This document shows positions 8,294 through 16,986 of a stretch of 64,000 nt of DNA, one piece after another; position 1 is the first letter of the stretch, and the number at the start of each line of letters is the position of its first letter. The position numbers and the translations under genes were made by a program. The notes under the pieces are model-generated. The model was not told where the DNA came from. It saw nothing but the letters and a program-made list of their open reading frames with translations, and searched no databases. The stretch is taken from positions 12,668 to 76,667 of the forward strand of contig CALEPT010000221.1 of NCBI GenBank assembly GCA_937910385.1, written 5' to 3'. Source of the stretch: an uncultured Ruminococcus sp. (GTDB lineage: Bacteria > Bacillota > Clostridia > Oscillospirales > Ruminococcaceae).

Positions 8294-9925
8294 ATGAAAA
8301 AACAGAGCTTTATAAAGGGCTCGGTGATACTGATGCTTTCAGCGGTCGCGGCAAAGGCGCTCGGTGCGCTTTTCAAGATACCACTGACGAATATCCTTGG
8401 CGGTATCGGAATGAGCTATTTCAGCAGCGCATACAGCCTTTTCATGCCGGTGTATGCGCTTACGGTCACGGGACTTACAGCAGCTGTGGCGGGTATGACC
8501 GTTAAGTACGCAGCGCTCGGCGAGCACGAAAACGCCGCAAGAGTTCGCCGCGTGGCAATGCTTGTGTTTTCGGCGGGCGGACTCGTTGGGAGCGGAGCCA
8601 TTTTTCTGCTTGCAAAGCCGTTTTGTTTGTATTTTGCTGAGAGCCCACAGGCATACCCTGCAGTGGCAATGATAGCTCCGGCAGTGCTTTTCGGCTGTAT
8701 AACCGCAGTTGAACGCGGCTATTATGAGGGCATGAGCAATATGTATCCCACTGCTCTCTCTCAGGTCGTTGAGGGAGTAGTGAAGGTGGCAGCAGGACTT
8801 TTTCTTTGCGGGTATGTTACGAGCCATAGTGAGGCGGTGCTGGCAATGTTTCCCGGTATCGGTGATATCAAAGCGATATCGGCGGCAGCGGGAATCCTTG
8901 GGGTAACGCTTTCAAATGTCGGAGCGGCGGCTTTTTTCGGCATTATTAGGTTGTTTTCGCGTGAAAAAGTTCTCCGTACAGAACAAAGCGTTCTGCGCAG
9001 CCGCAGGGATATCTCCTCGGAGCTTCTGCGGACTGCTCTGCCTATAGGGATAAGTGCAGTCGTTACGAATCTGACAGCACTCATTGATATGTGGACCATA
9101 ATTGACTGCCTGCCGAAGGTAACCGCCTCTTCCGAGCTTCCGCCGGGAGTTTCTCCTCAAGAACTTCCGCAGTTTGTATACGGATCATTTGCAGGGATCG
9201 CGCTGACTGTTTTCGCACTTGTGCCGTCTGTGACGAATATGCTTGGAAAAGGCGCACTGATATGCGTTACTCGGGCATGGGAGAGGGGAGACAAGGCATC
9301 ACTTTCATCGAGTACATCGCAGGTTCTTATAACAACGGCGCTTATCGCGGTTCCTGCGGCTTTCGGAATGGGCGTACTGGCTCCTGAGATACTTGGTTTT
9401 CTCTATCCTAACCAGCCTGACGAAGCGGCTTTGTGCGTGAGTGCGCTTCGCATACTTATGCCCGGAATGGTTTTTCTGTGTGCATCGTATCCTCTTTTCA
9501 GTATGCTGCAAGCGATAGGGAAGCCTTCCTTACCTTTGAAAATTATGATCATTGGAACGGCAGTCAAGCTTGCGGGGAATCTGCTGCTTGTACCCATGAT
9601 AGGGGCTGACGGAGCTGCTGTTTCCACTTCGGTCTCCTACGGCGTGATACTGGCGGCATCTATTGCAGCATATCTGCACATAACGAGTCTGCGGCTGAGC
9701 GTTCTGCCTTTTCTCAAGATAATCTATTCGGGAGCCTTATGCGGAGCAGCGGCGTATGTTGCCTGTGCAGCCTGCGCCCGCAGCGGATCCGGCGGCACTG
9801 CAGCGCTGTTTGCCTCGACTGTATCGGGGGCGATAGTATACATTGCATCTGTTTATGCACTGTCGGGAGTAACTTTGCGTAAAAACGGAAAAATAAATTC
9901 AGCAGCAAGTAAGCGGACTATCTGA
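8294..9925 (+). CDS. MOP-superfamily flippase, SpoVB/MurJ-like polysaccharide biosynthesis protein
   Basis: This is a 543-residue integral membrane protein with about 14 hydrophobic segments, starting KGSVILMLSAVAAKALGALFKIPLTNILG, the typical first helix of the SpoVB/YtgP branch. Family members flip lipid-linked cell-wall or polysaccharide precursors across the membrane; SpoVB does so for the spore cortex. A serine/arginine-rich loop at about residues 225-245 precedes the second half. The GGGGGG site 5 nt before ATG 8294 decides the start. It is a single gene ending at a terminator shared with tadA. Whether it is spoVB, ytgP or a capsule flippase cannot be settled here, though spoIIP and spoVM elsewhere in the window favour a sporulation link. 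Confidence 0.85.
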   Translation: MKKQSFIKGSVILMLSAVAAKALGALFKIPLTNILGGIGMSYFSSAYSLFMPVYALTVTGLTAAVAGMTVKYAALGEHENAARVRRVAMLVFSAGGLVGSGAIFLLAKPFCLYFAESPQAYPAVAMIAPAVLFGCITAVERGYYEGMSNMYPTALSQVVEGVVKVAAGLFLCGYVTSHSEAVLAMFPGIGDIKAISAAAGILGVTLSNVGAAAFFGIIRLFSREKVLRTEQSVLRSRRDISSELLRTALPIGISAVVTNLTALIDMWTIIDCLPKVTASSELPPGVSPQELPQFVYGSFAGIALTVFALVPSVTNMLGKGALICVTRAWERGDKASLSSSTSQVLITTALIAVPAAFGMGVLAPEILGFLYPNQPDEAALCVSALRILMPGMVFLCASYPLFSMLQAIGKPSLPLKIMIIGTAVKLAGNLLLVPMIGADGAAVSTSVSYGVILAASIAAYLHITSLRLSVLPFLKIIYSGALCGAAAYVACAACARSGSGGTAALFASTVSGAIVYIASVYALSGVTLRKNGKINSAASKRTI

Positions 9926-9951
9926 AAAAGCCTCCGGCATCGGAGGCTTTT
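9926..9951. terminator. Bidirectional intrinsic terminator
   Basis: Perfect 11-bp stem AAAAGCCTCCG (9926-9936) with CGGAGGCTTTT (9941-9951) and loop GCAT, between the convergent flippase and tadA genes. The stem overlaps the tadA stop codon. Confidence 0.88.
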
Positions 9952-10411
9952 AGCTTTTATTCTTTTGTTCCCTTAGCTTGCGGAAAAAGTCGGAAAGCAG
10001 TTGTGCGCAATCCTTTTCCATAACTCCACCCGTGACCTGAGGACGATAATTATACGGAAGCGTGAACATCTCCTGCACGGAAACAGCAGAGCCGCTTTTC
10101 GGGTCGTATGCACCAAATACAACGTCGTCGATACGTGCGTTGATAATAGCTCCGCAGCACATCGGACAGGGCTCGAGAGTGATGTAAATAGCGCAATCCG
10201 GAAGCCTCCAGCCGCCAAGTCTGCGGCATGCCTGATCTATGGCGATAATTTCTGCATGGGCAAGAGCGTTTTTTGCCCCCTCGCGCATATTTCTGCCCTC
10301 TCCGACTATTTCGCCGGTAGTTTTTCTTACAATGACCGCTCCTACAGGAACTTCGCCCTCATTATAAGCCTCATGTGCGAGCTCGAGAGCGCGCTTCATA
10401 TATTCTTCCAT
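9950..10411 (-). CDS. tadA: tRNA(adenine34) deaminase TadA
   Basis: This 153-residue deaminase has the zinc motif HAE (ALAHAEIIAI, about residue 54) and PCPMCCGAI (about residue 84), plus the substrate loop NALAHAE. It converts A34 to inosine in tRNA-Arg(ACG). The frame is open to 10456, but the protein starts MEEYMKRALELAHEA like known TadA when ATG 10411 is used, and GGAGAGG lies directly upstream. The gene follows the CPBP-like protein by 8 nt on the minus strand, so the two are likely cotranscribed. The tRNA-Arg(CCG) in this window is a different isoacceptor and is not its substrate. Confidence 0.93.
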   Translation of the reverse strand: MEEYMKRALELAHEAYNEGEVPVGAVIVRKTTGEIVGEGRNMREGAKNALAHAEIIAIDQACRRLGGWRLPDCAIYITLEPCPMCCGAIINARIDDVVFGAYDPKSGSAVSVQEMFTLPYNYRPQVTGGVMEKDCAQLLSDFFRKLREQKNKS

Positions 10412-10419
10412 ATCCTCTC

Positions 10420-11586
10420 CTAAAAGACAAGCTTTATAATTGCAGCAAGAAGGCATATCACGGCAACGGCTGAAAACGGAAAAGTTTTAACTGCGTTCCA
10501 TATCCTGCTTCCCTGAGTTATGCCGGAGCTGTATTTTGCCAGACGTGAGCCGGTCTTGCGGTAATTCTTGATGTATAAAAGTATGGTAACTGCAGCTCCA
10601 AAAACGAACGTGCCGAGGATAAAAAAGCTGAGCTTCATGTACATATTCTCTGACACATCGGCTTGTATAATAACTAATGCGAGCTGATACATTTCGTAAA
10701 TTACTCTTACAAATATTGCCGTAATTATAGAGCCGCTCCTTAGCATACCTATAGCTGATACAGCAGAAATAAGGACGGCGGCGGGTATCTCGCGGATATC
10801 CTGAACAAGCAGTCCTGTCATCAAAGAGGTGATGATTATGGCGAACCAATCTCCGAACTGCCGCAGTGCGCCGAAAGCAGCTCCTCTGAAAAAAATTTCT
10901 GAAAGAACGGATACGATTATTATATTGAATACTGTATATACAACAAATTCCTTTTGCCCCCATACTGAAATATCAGCGTCAAGGTTTTTGAAATAGGTAT
11001 ATATTTCCTTGGTATTGCTGCTGTATATAGACGGAATACCAGAGACTGCACATACGACAAATGCCATAGCTATAGAGCAAATCATATCTGCCGGGTGGTC
11101 AAGTTTATTCATAAGTTCCACTTTGCGGGGCATTTTGAGCTTCATATGCAGATATAATGCGGGAACTGTCAGCTTTATCAGCGAAACTGTTATAAGAGCT
11201 GTTACTATCTCTACGCTGCCGCCGTAAATAGCGGTGCTGAAAAAAGCGGTATGTACATTTATGCCGATAAAGCCTGCAATAGCTATTATCAGCTTGCTGA
11301 GGATATTTTCTATGACTATCCATATCAGCATAGCTGTTCCCATGAGGTACATTATGCGAGTTATAGATTCAGTTTCGGCTTCTTCGGGAGAACTGCTTTC
11401 AAAGCCTTTGCCGTCAACGAATACACTTTCTTTTTTGTTCATGACAAAGTTGAAGGCGTAGGGATTGTTTTTATTTTTTCGCCACGCCTTGAATTCTTTG
11501 CTGTATTCCTGATCCTGCGTGGAATAATCGAATTCATCTGCCACGCTGATGATATTTTTTTCATTTGTTTCAGTGAAACTGTCCAT
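10420..11586 (-). CDS. CPBP (type II CAAX/Abi)-like membrane protein, probably catalytically degenerate
   Basis: This 388-residue protein has a 70-residue hydrophilic acidic N-terminus followed by about eight membrane helices. The CPBP core is visible as VLSEIFFRGAAFGALRQFGDWFAIIITS, matching motif 1 (EExxxR) except that the first glutamate is serine. Where motif 2 (FxxxH) should be, the sequence reads TSLMTGLLVQD with no histidine, and the motif 3 position also lacks its His/Asn. Active CPBP members are intramembrane glutamic-type proteases; this one seems to have lost the key residues. It lies directly upstream of tadA. A GGAGGTGA ribosome site supports ATG 11586. Confidence 0.78.
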   Translation of the reverse strand: MDSFTETNEKNIISVADEFDYSTQDQEYSKEFKAWRKNKNNPYAFNFVMNKKESVFVDGKGFESSSPEEAETESITRIMYLMGTAMLIWIVIENILSKLIIAIAGFIGINVHTAFFSTAIYGGSVEIVTALITVSLIKLTVPALYLHMKLKMPRKVELMNKLDHPADMICSIAMAFVVCAVSGIPSIYSSNTKEIYTYFKNLDADISVWGQKEFVVYTVFNIIIVSVLSEIFFRGAAFGALRQFGDWFAIIITSLMTGLLVQDIREIPAAVLISAVSAIGMLRSGSIITAIFVRVIYEMYQLALVIIQADVSENMYMKLSFFILGTFVFGAAVTILLYIKNYRKTGSRLAKYSSGITQGSRIWNAVKTFPFSAVAVICLLAAIIKLVF

Positions 11587-11764
11587 TAGTTCACCTCCTA
11601 CAACTTCTCATGATAATATTAACATATATTTTGACTTTCAGTATTATAATTCTGGCAATTTTCTCTTAATAATTTGTTAATTCGAATTATGCTTTAACAT
11701 TTTTGACGAGAGTTTATGTATAATTCGCATTTGTCATGAAACAATAGTAAGGGGAGATGATAAT

Positions 11765-11965
11765 ATGAACAAGAAAAATAAAGAGATCCCTGTTCCCGAT
11801 CCGAATGCCGATCGTCTGAAATATAATTTCCCATCGGCTTCGTGGGGAGATATGACGGGACTTATCCCTTATTCTGCTGATACTGAGGGCGAAAGGGAAT
11901 CCTACAATGATGTTTACCCCTACCTTCCCGGTGAACAGAAAGGTCAGAATGAATTGACCGAGTAA
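11765..11965 (+). CDS. Small acidic hypothetical protein
   Basis: This 66-residue, proline-, tyrosine- and glutamate-rich protein has no membrane segment (IPVPDPNADRLKYNF at residues 8-22, VYPYLPGEQ near 50). A strong AGGGGAGA site lies 8 nt before the ATG, and a good intrinsic terminator follows the stop, which together argue for a real monocistronic gene. A TATAAT at 11719-11724 lies upstream, although no -35 at ideal spacing is visible. I do not recognise the family; low complexity suggests a disordered peptide. Confidence 0.65.
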   Translation: MNKKNKEIPVPDPNADRLKYNFPSASWGDMTGLIPYSADTEGERESYNDVYPYLPGEQKGQNELTE

Positions 11966-11972
11966 TTTTGCG

Positions 11973-12001
11973 GCCGGCAAAGCGGTGAAAGCTTTGCCGG
12001 C
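11973..12001 (+). terminator. Intrinsic terminator after the small acidic protein
   Basis: Perfect 11-bp stem GCCGGCAAAGC (11973-11983) with GCTTTGCCGGC (11991-12001), followed by TTTAGCTTTTT. Confidence 0.9.
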
Positions 12002-12300
12002 TTTAGCTTTTTGAATGATGATCGCGGTTATGAAGAGGTTCCGGATCATCAGTCATCGAAGGTGAAAAATTAAAAATAGTGGGAAAGAAATTTAACTATG
12101 AAGCTATACATAATTCAATGACGAAGCGCTCATGATCGTGGATCAATAAAAAAATATCTGCGGATTATATGAAGCAATATATAATATGTACAAAACAGCA
12201 TTGTTCAAATTAACAGATTCACCAAAATTTGGAAAAGCCACTTTATTTTTTACTTAAAGCATGATATAATGAATTAATTGAATAGATAAAGAAATGGGTG
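12002..12300 (+). other. Intergenic region upstream of the LacI-type gene
   Basis: This is AT-rich DNA without an ORF I can support. It holds TATAAT at 12265-12270 (weak TTTATT -35 at 12242-12247) for the LacI-type gene. It also has one copy of ATGTACAAAA (12186-12195), a decamer that recurs upstream of two other genes in the window. Confidence 0.4.
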
Positions 12301-13347
12301 ATGTATTTGAAAAATGGCGTTAAAATGCTCGATATTGCCAACAAGCTCGGAGTGAGCGTGGTTACGGTCTCGAACGCCCTCGCAGGAAGAGATGGCGTGA
12401 GCGACGAAATGAGGAAAAGAATTTGTGAAACTGCCGAAAAAATGGGCTATAAGCCCTCAAATACAAAGGTGGGGAGAAAGCGCTCATATATACGGAATTT
12501 CGGCAAAAATGTAGGTATTCTCACTTCTGAACGCTTTGTCGGTGCAAGGGGGACCTTTTACTGGGAGCTTACAGCAAGTATCTCGGATAAACTCTCTCAG
12601 CTCAACATAAGCACCGTCTATGAGTGTGTGAAACAGGAAAACGAGCTTAACGGTGTTCTTCCGAATATGGCTTATGAAAATAAGGTAGATGCAGTTATAG
12701 TTATCGGTCAGATCCGCAGAAGCTATATCGACTGCCTTAGCAAAATAACAGTTCCGCTCCTTTTTGTAGATTTCTACGACAGCCGCTACAGCATAGACTC
12801 GGTAAATTCCGACAGCTACAACGGCGGTTATATCATAACAGATCATCTTGTGGAAATGGGTCACAGAAAAATAGGCTTTTTTGGAACTATGAATGCTACA
12901 AGCAGTATAAATGACAGATTCCTCGGATACATAAAATGCCTGATGGAAAATGGGCTGGAATACCGCCGCGAATGGACTATCGGCGACAGAGATGAAAACG
13001 GTCTGCTTTTTACTAAGATCGACTTCCCTGATGATATGCCTACGGCTTTTGTATGCAACTGCGATGAAACAGCCTTCCGTGTTATATCTGCACTTAAATC
13101 AAAGGGCGTAAGAGTTCCCGAAGACATATCAGTAGTTGGATATGATAATTATACGGTATCGAGCATATGTATTCCTGCTATAACAACGGTCGAGGTAGAT
13201 ATAGACAAAATGGCTGAAGTATCCGTTGAGATGATATCAAAAAAGCTCATAGATCCTTCATATTATGAGGGCAGAAGGGTGATAAGCGGAAGACTTATAG
13301 TAAAAAACAGCGTTCTTGATATCAACGGAAGCCATTCCGGGAAATGA
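12301..13347 (+). CDS. LacI family transcriptional regulator
   Basis: This 348-residue regulator has an N-terminal helix-turn-helix MLDIANKLGVSVVTVSNALAG at about residues 9-29 and the hinge GRD-GVSDEMRKRI, then a periplasmic-binding-like sensor domain with IGFFGTMNATSSINDR near 195 and EDISVVGYDNYTVSS near 285. Such regulators bind palindromic operators and respond to sugars. No carbohydrate operon is adjacent; the next gene is a DUF5662 protein 15 nt downstream. A GTG lies immediately before the ATG and could be the start, as the ribosome site is weak. Its target genes are unknown; the cellulase and xylose genes in this window are candidates only by function. Confidence 0.88.
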   Translation: MYLKNGVKMLDIANKLGVSVVTVSNALAGRDGVSDEMRKRICETAEKMGYKPSNTKVGRKRSYIRNFGKNVGILTSERFVGARGTFYWELTASISDKLSQLNISTVYECVKQENELNGVLPNMAYENKVDAVIVIGQIRRSYIDCLSKITVPLLFVDFYDSRYSIDSVNSDSYNGGYIITDHLVEMGHRKIGFFGTMNATSSINDRFLGYIKCLMENGLEYRREWTIGDRDENGLLFTKIDFPDDMPTAFVCNCDETAFRVISALKSKGVRVPEDISVVGYDNYTVSSICIPAITTVEVDIDKMAEVSVEMISKKLIDPSYYEGRRVISGRLIVKNSVLDINGSHSGK

Positions 13348-13362
13348 TCACGGGGTGTGCGT

Positions 13363-13905
13363 ATGCTGATAAATAATTTTTTCGGTCACCTTAAAACCGT
13401 TAATCGACACCGCCGTCAGGTGATGATACATTGCTTTAAGGCAGGCATCCCGTGGAGAGGGCTGACACATGACCTCTCGAAGTATTCTCCGACGGAGTTT
13501 ATCCCGGGAGTGCTCTACTATCAGGGCAGCCGCAGCCCGAATGAGCGCGAGCGTGAGGTGGACGGATATTCCAGAGCATGGATGCATCACAAGGGCAGAA
13601 ATCGTCATCATTTCGAGTACTGGACAGATTACAGCACAAAAACCAAAAGGCTTGAGCCGGTAAGAATGCCTGATGTGTATATATATGAGATGTTCTGCGA
13701 CAGAGTAGCTGCCTCAAAAATATATAATAAGGAAAATTATACCGACTCTATGCCGCTTGAGTACTTCCTGAGAGCCAAGCCGAGGCGCGTGATTGAAAAG
13801 TATACGGCGGAAAAGCTGGAATTCCTGCTGAGAATGCTCAGTGAAAAGGGCGAGGATGAAGTGTTTCGCTATATGCGCCGGTCACTCAGAGGAAAGAGCC
13901 GCTGA
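13363..13905 (+). CDS. DUF5662 family protein
   Basis: This 180-residue soluble protein is rich in His, Arg and aromatic residues. The conserved blocks are RQVMIHCFKAGIPWRGLTHDLSKYSPTEF near the start, AWMHHKGRNRHHFEYW around residue 80 and MPDVYIYEMFCDRVAASKIY near 105. The spaced histidines and aspartates (HDLSKYS, HH, HH) suggest a metal-binding HD-like helical fold, but no activity is established for the family as far as I know. ATG 13363 is preferred because GGGG at 13352-13355 gives a 7-nt spacing. It probably shares a transcript with the LacI regulator. Confidence 0.75.
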   Translation: MLINNFFGHLKTVNRHRRQVMIHCFKAGIPWRGLTHDLSKYSPTEFIPGVLYYQGSRSPNEREREVDGYSRAWMHHKGRNRHHFEYWTDYSTKTKRLEPVRMPDVYIYEMFCDRVAASKIYNKENYTDSMPLEYFLRAKPRRVIEKYTAEKLEFLLRMLSEKGEDEVFRYMRRSLRGKSR

Positions 13906-13938
13906 TCCGTAAAATATAGGTATTTGATAAATAAAGCC

Positions 13939-13966
13939 TTGACAAATCAGGATTATGTGGTATAAT
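13939..13966 (+). promoter_or_regulatory. Consensus promoter of the DUF4352-type lipoprotein gene
   Basis: TTGACA (13939-13944) and TATAAT (13961-13966) are separated by 16 bp, about 75 nt before the ATG at 14044. Confidence 0.8.
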
Positions 13967-14043
13967 TTAATATATGCTTTAATTTTTGAAAGCACAGACG
14001 TTTTACGCTTTGTGTTGTATATGATAATCGGAGGATAATTAAA

Positions 14044-14667
14044 ATGAAGAAATTTCAAATAACAGCATTCATTCTTACTGCTGTACTTGCAGCTTCATCT
14101 GCGGTAAGCTGTGGAAATAAGAAAAAGAGCACTTCGACCAGTGATGTAATAGACGATAGTATATCTTTTTCTGAAACTGTTTCTACACCCGAAGGCGCTG
14201 TTGGCGAGAAAGAGATCAAGGTAAATATAGATGAAGAAGCAGATGAGAATGATACTGTATTTAAGCTGAATTCTGTTATAATTACCGAACCTCAGGATGA
14301 TAACAACAGATTTGTTTACTGTGATGTGACGATCCGTAACAGTACTGATTCTTCCTATACCCTCAGTACGCTCAATAATTTCTATCTTGAGCTCCCTGAC
14401 GGAGAAAAGGTTTATTCAAATATCCGCACACAGATGTATGCCCTGAATAATTTCGCTGACGGTCTCTATTCGAGCGATCCGTTTGAGATACCTGCAAGCG
14501 GCGAATTTTCCGGAATTATAGGAGGATTTATCCTTGCAGACGGACAGAATGAATTTACGGTAGGCTTCTTCCCGACAAAGGCAAGCCCCAATGATAAGGC
14601 CAGCGTTATTACAATAGATGTTACAGCGAATGATATCAAAACTGTTACATCTGATATGCTCAAGTAA
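14044..14667 (+). CDS. DUF4352-like lipoprotein
   Basis: This 207-residue protein has a signal peptide and lipobox (SAVSCGN, Cys at about residue 23). A Ser/Thr/Lys-rich linker follows, then a single beta-sandwich domain with FVYCDVTIRNSTDSSYTLSTLNNFYLELPDG and the late FTVGFFP strand, the pattern of DUF4352 (telomeric repeat-like immunoglobulin-like) lipoproteins. Such proteins sit outside the membrane and their role is unknown. It is monocistronic, with a consensus promoter and GGAGG site upstream and a hairpin terminator downstream. Confidence 0.78.
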   Translation: MKKFQITAFILTAVLAASSAVSCGNKKKSTSTSDVIDDSISFSETVSTPEGAVGEKEIKVNIDEEADENDTVFKLNSVIITEPQDDNNRFVYCDVTIRNSTDSSYTLSTLNNFYLELPDGEKVYSNIRTQMYALNNFADGLYSSDPFEIPASGEFSGIIGGFILADGQNEFTVGFFPTKASPNDKASVITIDVTANDIKTVTSDMLK

Positions 14668-14690
14668 CGCTGCCGCATAGCGGATCAAAA

Positions 14691-14714
14691 AAGGGGACTC
14701 TCAAGAGTCCCCTT
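14691..14714. terminator. Bidirectional intrinsic terminator
   Basis: Perfect 10-bp stem AAGGGGACTC (14691-14700) with GAGTCCCCTT (14705-14714), between convergent genes. Confidence 0.85.
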
Positions 14715-14719
14715 ACATT

Positions 14720-16258
14720 TTATTTATTCAGCTCTGCTTTAACGCTTTCAAATTCTTCGGTTATTTCTTTTTCGGGAGCAGATGTGCAAAGAGAAACGAT
14801 TATTATTGCGATCAATGCAGCGACGAATGCGGGGAGAAGCTCGTATATCGCGAATGCTCCTCCGAGCTTGGATATGCCGAATTTCCATACAAATACAATT
14901 ACGCCGCCTGTTATCATTCCTGCCATAGCACCGTATTTATTTGAACGCTTCCAGAAAAGTGCAGTGAGCATTACAGGACCGAAGGTCGCTCCGAAGCCTG
15001 CCCATGCAAAGGAAACTACCCTGAATACCGAGCTGTTTTGATCCCATGCGATAATAACGCCTAAAATCGCTATTAAAACAAGAGCTGCTCTTGCGGTGAG
15101 CATTGACTTCTTTTCAGTCATGTTGATCTTGAATACGCCCTTGAGAATGTTTTCGGACATACTTGATGAAGCGGCAAGAAGCTGGGAATCCGAGGTGGAC
15201 ATCGTACAGGCAAGGATACCGGCAAATACAAGACCTGCTATGATAGCAAGTGCAGCGTGATTTTCACTCATGAACTGAGCTATCTTGATGATTATTCTTT
15301 CAGAATCCGAACCTTCAAGAGCAGCTATAGATCCTTTGCCGGTGAGAGCATTTCCGATAAATCCTATGAATATTGCGATACCCATTGAGATGACTACCCA
15401 TATCGAGGCAATGCGCCTTGAGGTCTTGATCTTCTGTTTATTCTCAACAGCCATGAATCTGAGCAGAACATGAGGCATACCGAAATAGCCAAGTCCCCAT
15501 GCCAGAAGTGAAGCTATTGTCAAAATGGAATACTTGTCCGATCCGTTTGTATCGACGTTGTGGATACTTGTAAGCGAGAAGTAACCTTCGATAGATTTTG
15601 CGTTGTCTATAACGTTATCTAATCCTCCTGCATAGTTCACTCCGAAAATGAGTATGCTTATGAGGGCGAGAGTCATTACGATGCTTTGGATAAGGTCTGT
15701 AGTACTTGCGGCAAGGAATCCGCCTGTGCAGGTATATGCGATGATGATCACAGCGCTGATTATCATCGCAATGTGGTAATCCCAGCCGAAGAGCGAATTG
15801 AAGAGCTTTCCGCAGGCAGAGAATCCTGAGGCTGTGTACGGAACGAAGAACACAAGGATAATTATAGCTGAAATGCAGAGTAGTATCTTCTTTTTATCGT
15901 TATATCTGTTAGAGAAGAAATCAGGAATGGTTATAGCATTGCATTTATGGCTGTATACTCTGAGGCGTTTTGCAACTATGAGCCAGTTGAGGTATGTACC
16001 TATGGCGAGACCTATAGCGGTCCAGCATGCCTCCGCGCCTCCTGTCAGGTAAGCTACGCCCGGAAGTCCCATGAGAAGCCAGCTGCTCATATCTGAGGCT
16101 TCGGCACTCATTGCGGTGACGAGAGGTCCCAGCTTTCTGCCGCCGAGATAGAAGTCGCCGACGCTTGAATTCTTTTTTGAGAAGATGATCCCTATCACGA
16201 CCATTAGGGTCATGTAAAGGATTATCGTCACAAGAATGATGATATCTGATGTGTTCAT
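14720..16258 (-). CDS. putP: Sodium/solute symporter, proline-type (SSS family)
   Basis: This 512-residue transporter has about 13 membrane helices and strong similarity to PutP. The signs are DFYLGGRKLGPLVTAMSAEASDMSSWLLMGLPG at residues 37-69 (Na+ site helix 1), the GGFLAASTTDLIQ segment near 190 and the loop WKRSNKYGAMAGM near 435. It imports L-proline with Na+. It is a single minus-strand gene. The pattern is a good PutP match, but SSS substrate calls are uncertain, and pantothenate or other solutes are possible. Confidence 0.88.
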   Translation of the reverse strand: MNTSDIIILVTIILYMTLMVVIGIIFSKKNSSVGDFYLGGRKLGPLVTAMSAEASDMSSWLLMGLPGVAYLTGGAEACWTAIGLAIGTYLNWLIVAKRLRVYSHKCNAITIPDFFSNRYNDKKKILLCISAIIILVFFVPYTASGFSACGKLFNSLFGWDYHIAMIISAVIIIAYTCTGGFLAASTTDLIQSIVMTLALISILIFGVNYAGGLDNVIDNAKSIEGYFSLTSIHNVDTNGSDKYSILTIASLLAWGLGYFGMPHVLLRFMAVENKQKIKTSRRIASIWVVISMGIAIFIGFIGNALTGKGSIAALEGSDSERIIIKIAQFMSENHAALAIIAGLVFAGILACTMSTSDSQLLAASSSMSENILKGVFKINMTEKKSMLTARAALVLIAILGVIIAWDQNSSVFRVVSFAWAGFGATFGPVMLTALFWKRSNKYGAMAGMITGGVIVFVWKFGISKLGGAFAIYELLPAFVAALIAIIIVSLCTSAPEKEITEEFESVKAELNK

Positions 16259-16418
16259 TGATGAAGCTCCTTTGCTTTAAAATTTAGAAATGCTGACATT
16301 ATTATAACATTAAATCCATAGTTGCGTCAATATAAATATGATGATTCTGTGAAAATTTTTTAATTTTATCTCGGGTCAGCAGAATATACTATTGAATACA
16401 TATTGGAGGGCACTTGCT

Positions 16419-16931
16419 TTGATAAAGTATTTTTCACGATATCCCATGAGATTGATTTTTCTGTTTTTGACTATAGTCTCAATGATAGTTATCTTTATGT
16501 TTTCGGCTGAAAATTCTGATGATTCCTCAAAAACGAGCGGAAATATCACCAAGACCGTAGTTGAAACTCTTGTAAACGATTACGATGAGCTTCCCCCTGC
16601 AAAGCAGCAGAGTATATTGGATAAGGCAGAGCATATTATAAGAAAAACGGCTCATTTTACGATATATATGTCGCTCGGGTTATGGGCATCGTGTACAGTA
16701 GGAAAAAGGAGGCTGATATGCGGAAAAAGTGCTGCCGTACTCGTATATTGTTTCTTTTATGCCTGTACAGATGAGATCCACCAGTCTTTTTCTCCGGGGC
16801 GCTCCTGTCAGTTCACAGATGTGCTTATAGATACAGGAGGCGCTTTGGTGGGAATACTCATATCAATGCTTGCTTTTTCACTGGTGAATCTGATATCAAA
16901 GCACCGCAGCAGTCAAAAAATCAGCATATAA
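16419..16931 (+). CDS. VanZ family membrane protein
   Basis: This 170-residue protein has about four membrane helices and the VanZ signature DEIHQSFSPGRSCQFTDVLIDTGGALVG near its C-terminus, with KTAHFTIYMSLGLWA before it. VanZ-like proteins are linked to glycopeptide tolerance, but the function in most hosts is unknown. The frame is open upstream to a TTG at 16392. I place the start at TTG 16419 because GGAGGG at 16405-16410 is 8 nt before it; no ATG is available there. It ends at a terminator shared with the convergent ROK gene. Confidence 0.82.
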   Translation: MIKYFSRYPMRLIFLFLTIVSMIVIFMFSAENSDDSSKTSGNITKTVVETLVNDYDELPPAKQQSILDKAEHIIRKTAHFTIYMSLGLWASCTVGKRRLICGKSAAVLVYCFFYACTDEIHQSFSPGRSCQFTDVLIDTGGALVGILISMLAFSLVNLISKHRSSQKISI

Positions 16932-16937
16932 TATTAA

Positions 16938-16970
16938 AAGCAGCGCCATATCAACGATATGACGCTGCTT
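16938..16970. terminator. Bidirectional intrinsic terminator
   Basis: Long stem between 16938-16954 and 16957-16970 (AAGCAGCG...CATATC with GATATG...CGCTGCTT, one mismatch), between the convergent VanZ and ROK genes. Confidence 0.75.
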
Positions 16971-16986
16971 ATTCATAACTGAGGAT

